Shown here: positions 14,127-18,320 of the stretch, piece by piece
How the letters are laid out: each line of letters opens with the position of its first letter
How positions within the stretch are numbered: the first letter of the stretch is position 1
Assembly (NCBI GenBank): GCA_947259675.1
Contig: CAMYNE010000003.1
Location: 1-18,320, forward strand
Direction: 5' to 3'
DNA length: 18,320 nucleotides
Source of the DNA: an uncultured Pirellulaceae bacterium
GTDB lineage: Bacteria > Planctomycetota > Planctomycetia > Pirellulales > Pirellulaceae
The notes under the pieces: generated by a model
Seen by the model: only the letters and a program-made list of their open reading frames with translations
Database searches by the model: none
What the model was told of the DNA's origin: nothing
Position numbers and translations under genes: made by a program

Positions 14127-15839
14127 TTATCCTTCGTTGTCACCTGCAGATTCTTTTTCCAGATCCTCCGCCTCTTGCCGGTCGGCGCGACGGTCTTCGA
14201 TATCCTGGGAGGTTGGCAATTCGTCGGGCATCCCGTTCCTATTTCGAACATCGATAAACGTTTGCAGTGGAAAATCTTCTGGCCATTCGATGCCAGAGAT
14301 CTTTAGCATTTCCTGGTATTCTCTGAGCCGATCCACAACACGGTCACCAAGATCGCCGACTTGCATATCGGGATATTCGGTAAACACTTTCTCCCAGGCT
14401 GCAAATGCTTGTTCGTACAACGAAATTGCGCCCTGTTGGATGATCTTTTTTTCCTTCGTTTTGTAATCAAATTGATATTCGTCATCAAAAATGGATTGTC
14501 GGCGAACTTCATTAGCGTCGTACATAATTCGTCGCGCTTGCAACGCGAGATCGCTGGCCTCAGTTTTTGTTCGCTCGCGCCAGTAACGATAATTGTTGAT
14601 ACTGTCTTGCTGACGAATCGAATACATCTGTCTCAACAAAATCAAAATCTGATCGACGATACGTCTTGCCGCCAGCCGATCTTTCTCTTCAGCTCTCGAA
14701 ATGATCTTGATGTCAATTGTCTTGTCTCGATCCAGAATCAAAGCGATCATCTCTGCGGCCAATTGGGCTTCTTCATCCGTGCGTTGTTCTGGCGGGAGGT
14801 CAAGCACGCGTTGTTGTTCCGGGGTCAGGTTCATGTCCTTGGTAACCAGATCCGTGAACTCCTTGCGGGTTCCTTCCGGAACTAAGGCATCAAGTTCTTC
14901 GCGCAATTCTTCAATTTTCGAACCGTATTCAATCATTCCTTCCATGGTGACCATCACGCCGCGCGTATTGACGATTTGTCGTTGACCGTATTTGACCCAT
15001 TCCTCGTAAGCCTGACGCCAGACTTCCTGAATGATCTCATCGGAGCGAAACTCCTCTTTTAAAGAGCTGGCCTGGTTTCTTAACTGGGCAGGTTGCCGCA
15101 TATAAAAAAGCGCGTCACCATTGTGTTGTTCGAAGCCCTGATCTTCGACCATCTTTCGCGAAATTTCATACCACTGATAAGCCATCTTCCAGTTGTCGTG
15201 ACCGTATTCACGCGTATCGTAGGTATCGGGTTCGATATAGTCCGCCATGCTCTCGCGAAAATCTTCATCTTGTCGGAACATTCTTCGAAACGAATTTTTT
15301 TCATCGGATCGGCCGATCTTCATCCCCGTAAAGAAACCCAGGTTGTCTGGCATACGGTGATCTCGTTGGTTGTAAGGAATTCCATCCCGAAGAAATCCGA
15401 TTCCTTTTTTGACCCAATGATAACGGTACTCGTAGTCATCGAATTCCATGGAAATGTTGTACGAGAGATTGTGAGCCTGATATTCCCAGACTTTCACAAA
15501 GTTGGGTTGGACCTTGATCAAGGCCTGTAACGTCGCCGCCAGTTGGTCCCAATTTTCCTTTTTCTTGTGTTCAATCGCCTGCATCCAGAGAAGATTCACT
15601 GCAACACCGCGCAATCCAAGCGTCGCAAGCTTCATCGTTTCGCTGGCCGGATCGATTTCCATCAATTTGGCTTGTGAAAGATTGTAGTCCTCGCGCAAGC
15701 GGGCCAGTTTGCCGCCCACGTCCTTTACGTCATTGTTTCGATCACGCGTGGCCGGGCGTGATACGAGCGAAAGCGGAATCAGTAAGGCTCCGATGATCGT
15801 GATATAGATAACTTTTCGTACAAAACTTTTATTATTCAT
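14127..15839 (-). CDS. Membrane-anchored TPR-like protein of unknown function, third gene of ABC cassette
   Basis: 570 residues. One hydrophobic segment (about 9-26) with a positive N-terminus acts as a signal anchor or uncleaved signal, leaving the rest outside the cytoplasmic membrane. Residues about 74-150 look TPR-like: 'LGLRGVAVNLLWMQAIEHKKKENW', then 'LATLQALIKVQPNFVKVWEYQAHNLSY'. A conserved-looking stretch 'EFDDYEYRYHWVKKGIGFL' follows, and then a long charged helical region rich in Glu, Arg and Gln to the C-terminus, ending in a Glu/Asp-rich tail. I recall similar planctomycete proteins carrying the misleading label 'IRE (iron responsive element)'; nothing in the sequence supports an iron-response role. 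The ATG overlaps the stop of the permease gene (ATGA), indicating coupled translation and shared function with the ABC transporter, perhaps as an accessory or scaffold subunit (inference). Confidence 0.8.
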   Translation of the reverse strand: MNNKSFVRKVIYITIIGALLIPLSLVSRPATRDRNNDVKDVGGKLARLREDYNLSQAKLMEIDPASETMKLATLGLRGVAVNLLWMQAIEHKKKENWDQLAATLQALIKVQPNFVKVWEYQAHNLSYNISMEFDDYEYRYHWVKKGIGFLRDGIPYNQRDHRMPDNLGFFTGMKIGRSDEKNSFRRMFRQDEDFRESMADYIEPDTYDTREYGHDNWKMAYQWYEISRKMVEDQGFEQHNGDALFYMRQPAQLRNQASSLKEEFRSDEIIQEVWRQAYEEWVKYGQRQIVNTRGVMVTMEGMIEYGSKIEELREELDALVPEGTRKEFTDLVTKDMNLTPEQQRVLDLPPEQRTDEEAQLAAEMIALILDRDKTIDIKIISRAEEKDRLAARRIVDQILILLRQMYSIRQQDSINNYRYWRERTKTEASDLALQARRIMYDANEVRRQSIFDDEYQFDYKTKEKKIIQQGAISLYEQAFAAWEKVFTEYPDMQVGDLGDRVVDRLREYQEMLKISGIEWPEDFPLQTFIDVRNRNGMPDELPTSQDIEDRRADRQEAEDLEKESAGDNEG

Positions 15840-17815
15840 TTTGCAATCTCACGGGTTTTCAGCGAGAAATAACCCAGAATCGACAGACCCAAACAAAACG
15901 CGAAGGTAATCGCGACCGCGACCAGGATGCGATCAAAATCGACCGAGTAACCGTAGGTCAGAAAATTAGCGAAGTTGAGATTGCTAAAGTTAGGTGCCAG
16001 GTAGGTCAACGCGTTGAGCAGGGCAACGATCATCTTGTCGGTCTGTTCCATTAATGTCGTGGCGACTGAAGTCTCCAGCTGGACTTCCATGTTCTTCTGC
16101 GTCACCAGTCGGAAGAAGGACTCGATCGGTCCGCCCCCGGAAACATCGGTTTGCGTTAAGTCTCGAATAAACGGCGAACTGAATCCAATAATCAACATCA
16201 CCATGGTTCCCAACATGGTGATCGGAGCGCTGAGGAACGTGCTAAACGCAACTCCCATTGAAATCACGATCATCATTTGACACCAAATCCCGAGATAGCC
16301 CTTTGCGAAATTCATCCAATAAACGTCATCCTGGGCTCGAAAATACACATCAGCTCTGGATACGCCAATGTATTGGTTGCGATCCTCACATCGCAGATTC
16401 AGACGAAGCTTCTTGTTTTTAGCGTAGTTTTCGAAAATGTCGTAATTTCCCTGTTCGACGACCGTCCCATCGGGTGCGACGATCCGACCGAGAAGCTTGC
16501 GGGGAATCGGAATCGTCTGCAGAGAGTACTCATTGGTTTCAAAAATGATGGAATCCGATTGAATACGGTTTTCGGTATCCGGATCGTCGGGCAGGCTTTC
16601 AAAAGAGATGCTTGCCATCACGCGTTTTTCGACATCGGCAATGAAGGTCCGGAAAACACTGAGTGTCATTTCGAGAGGCAGGATCTCTTGGCCGCGAAAC
16701 TCCGACTCCTTGAAGTCTTCGAAATCAAAATAGGCTTTTGAAAGCGAATTCGGCGTAATCATCGAGCCACCATCGACGTAGCCTCGATATTGCCACTCGC
16801 GCCCGACGTCAATTCCGCGCTGGTTGATCCTTCCTTCACGATCGTGAAATTGAAGCTCATCCGCGTAGACTGGGACTCGAGCCCGGAAGAATCCTGAGGT
16901 GCTCCCAATCGTGATCTTGCCGCTGGCGTCGGTCGTCACTCGATGGGTATGGCCGCCAATCGGTGCACACACCAGTCGCCGGTAAACGACTTGCCCATCA
17001 TCGCGTGTGGTCTTACTGACAATGTTGTCTTTGAACGCCGGTTCGTCATTGGGATCGCGAACATCTTCAATGATCTCAATTCGGTGCGAGTGGCCGTCGA
17101 CCGAATTGGTTTCCGCCTCCATCACTGCGTTTTCAGAGACACGGGTCCCTCGGCTCGAACGTTTCGTCTCTTGATCAATGTCCTTGAAAACAGCGATCGT
17201 CTGCTGTTCGCCAACTAGCTGATGCGAATGCGCGAGTCCTCGCCAGACAAAGAAGAAGCTGACGAGCCCCATTGCTGTGAGCAGCAGCGTCCCCAAAACG
17301 CCAAACCCAACGACCCGGCCGAGCACGATTTCGGTCGAGCGAACCGGCTTGGTCACAATCGTATAAATGGTTTTGTTTTTGATATCGTCAGGCAAACTGA
17401 ACGCGCTGATCAGCATGCCCACCATCAGGACCAATAATTGCGTACCCCAAAGCACGAAGTTGACGTAAACCCGATCCGGATGGTCACTGCCGGAGTTCAT
17501 GAACCAACCGCCAAACAACAGCGCCGAGAAAAAGATTACAAACGATACCAAAATGACTCGCCGACGAATTGCCTCCTTCATCGCCAACCGAGCCATTGCC
17601 CAGACGCGTCGAAACGAAGTTCCCAGAAAATCGGGAATCGCCTGGGCCACCACCTGGGCAACGACATAAAACGCTTCAAAGGGCCCATGTCGAAACGAGG
17701 CGACCACATAGCCAAAAAAGATACCGAGAACGACGGCAACCAGCAAAATCAGGGCAAACAGCCCTGCGGCACCGGAGATCCAAGTAATAAAGTTCGGGAA
17801 ATTCTCAACAACCAT
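15836..17815 (-). CDS. ABC-2 type transporter permease with large inserted domain
   Basis: 659 residues. Membrane segments are visible near 15-38, 85-106, 118-140 and 163-191, then a long soluble region (about 195-505), then further segments near 507-529, 531-550 and 629-652; a short amphipathic stretch lies near 595-612. The motif 'SLPDDIKNKTIYTIVTKPVRSTEIVLGR' between segments is typical of ABC-2 permeases (NosY/GldF-like), which pair with a separate ATPase. The soluble insert probably faces the periplasm and carries three HxH motifs at 196-198, 242-244 and 289-291. The substrate is unknown. The partner ATPase gene lies 58 bases upstream and the anchored TPR-like gene overlaps downstream by 4 bases, so all three form one operon. 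No clear ribosome site precedes the ATG at 17815; it is chosen because the next Met would remove the first membrane segment. Confidence 0.87.
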   Translation of the reverse strand: MVVENFPNFITWISGAAGLFALILLVAVVLGIFFGYVVASFRHGPFEAFYVVAQVVAQAIPDFLGTSFRRVWAMARLAMKEAIRRRVILVSFVIFFSALLFGGWFMNSGSDHPDRVYVNFVLWGTQLLVLMVGMLISAFSLPDDIKNKTIYTIVTKPVRSTEIVLGRVVGFGVLGTLLLTAMGLVSFFFVWRGLAHSHQLVGEQQTIAVFKDIDQETKRSSRGTRVSENAVMEAETNSVDGHSHRIEIIEDVRDPNDEPAFKDNIVSKTTRDDGQVVYRRLVCAPIGGHTHRVTTDASGKITIGSTSGFFRARVPVYADELQFHDREGRINQRGIDVGREWQYRGYVDGGSMITPNSLSKAYFDFEDFKESEFRGQEILPLEMTLSVFRTFIADVEKRVMASISFESLPDDPDTENRIQSDSIIFETNEYSLQTIPIPRKLLGRIVAPDGTVVEQGNYDIFENYAKNKKLRLNLRCEDRNQYIGVSRADVYFRAQDDVYWMNFAKGYLGIWCQMMIVISMGVAFSTFLSAPITMLGTMVMLIIGFSSPFIRDLTQTDVSGGGPIESFFRLVTQKNMEVQLETSVATTLMEQTDKMIVALLNALTYLAPNFSNLNFANFLTYGYSVDFDRILVAVAITFAFCLGLSILGYFSLKTREIAK

Positions 17816-17873
17816 GATTAACTAGGCTTTTACCTGACAGTTCAATTGATCCATAACTGCGTTTTTTGTTTGC

Positions 17874-18320
17874 TTAGGACGGCTCTTCGCTCGGCGCTTC
17901 AACACCACTTGACCGCCGACCGGGCCGTTGTTGACTCTCACGAACAATGTTCAAGAACAAGTCTTCCAATGTTGTTTTCGGATTTTCCATTGAAACGATT
18001 TCGCCCCCGTACTTCGCAACGACGGACTTGATTTCCTCTTGCGCCTCCTGAGAAAGCCCTTTGGTGCGGACTTGGGTTTCTTCGGTAACCTGTAACAGGC
18101 TATCGACGCGTCCCAGTTCTTTCAGGTCGCCTTGATAAAGAATTGCGATCCGATCGCAAACATCCTGAACGTCGGCCAGCAAGTGACTGCACATGACGAC
18201 CGTTTTGCCTTCATTCTTCAACTGCAAAATCATGTCCTTCATTTCGCGCGTACCGAGCGGATCCAGTCCCGACGTTGGCTCATCGAGCAAAATCAATTCG
18301 GGATCATTGATCAGCGCCTG
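17874..18320 (-). CDS. ABC transporter ATP-binding protein (partial, C-terminal 148 aa)
   Basis: The frame is open to the right window edge, so the N-terminal Walker A and signature regions lie outside. The visible part contains Walker B plus D-loop (LILLDEPTSGLDP, residues 9-21 of the fragment), the H-loop His in 'VVMCSH' (about 46), and a C-terminal extension of about 80 residues as in ATPases of ABC-2 export systems (CcmA/NatA type). The tail is Ser/Pro/Glu-rich. It would energise the permease encoded 58 bases downstream on the same strand. The gap between them has no terminator-like structure, which supports co-transcription. Confidence 0.92.
   Translation of the reverse strand, partial: QALINDPELILLDEPTSGLDPLGTREMKDMILQLKNEGKTVVMCSHLLADVQDVCDRIAILYQGDLKELGRVDSLLQVTEETQVRTKGLSQEAQEEIKSVVAKYGGEIVSMENPKTTLEDLFLNIVRESQQRPGRRSSGVEAPSEEPS

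Overview
The window looks like a piece of a chromosome from a planctomycete, probably of the Pirellulaceae type. This is inferred from gene content and style, not from a marker gene. The clues are a membrane-anchored protein of about 570 residues with a TPR-like region beside an ABC-2 permease, a polysaccharide-export lipoprotein with a clustered-cysteine tail, weak or missing Shine-Dalgarno sites on most genes, several GTG/TTG starts, and intergenic GC-rich hairpin repeats. No rRNA, tRNA, CRISPR array, phage or transposase gene was seen.

Left part (1-7.4 kb, + strand): the 3' part of a large helical protein of unknown function (open at the left edge); an AT-richer stretch with a small uncertain ORF; a secreted AsmA/TamB-like protein of about 1147 residues; and an outer-membrane polysaccharide-export (OPX, Wza-like) lipoprotein. 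The last two both point to building or exporting the cell envelope or exopolysaccharide.

Middle part (7.4-9.5 kb): a disturbed zone. It holds a doubtful ORF that begins with a Trp/Cys-rich tandem repeat, then a class I/II aminotransferase cut by a single in-frame TAA, with its C-terminal domain intact in the same frame. After that comes a cluster of repeats: a 20-bp direct repeat spaced by 70 bp around a perfect 8-bp hairpin, a MITE-like element of about 115 bp, and an isolated perfect DnaA-box nonamer.

Right-middle part (9.5-14.0 kb): lepA (elongation factor 4) and a YfcE/MJ0936-type metallophosphoesterase lie on the - strand, separated by a large imperfect inverted repeat. A Uup-type ABC-F ATPase diverges from them on the + strand.

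Right part (14.1-18.3 kb, - strand): a tight three-gene cassette in the order ABC ATPase (cut by the window edge), ABC-2 permease with a large inserted soluble domain, and the anchored TPR-like protein. The last two overlap by 4 bp (ATGA). This cassette is the best candidate here for an under-described system: its substrate is not evident, and the permease insert carries three evenly spaced His-X-His motifs.
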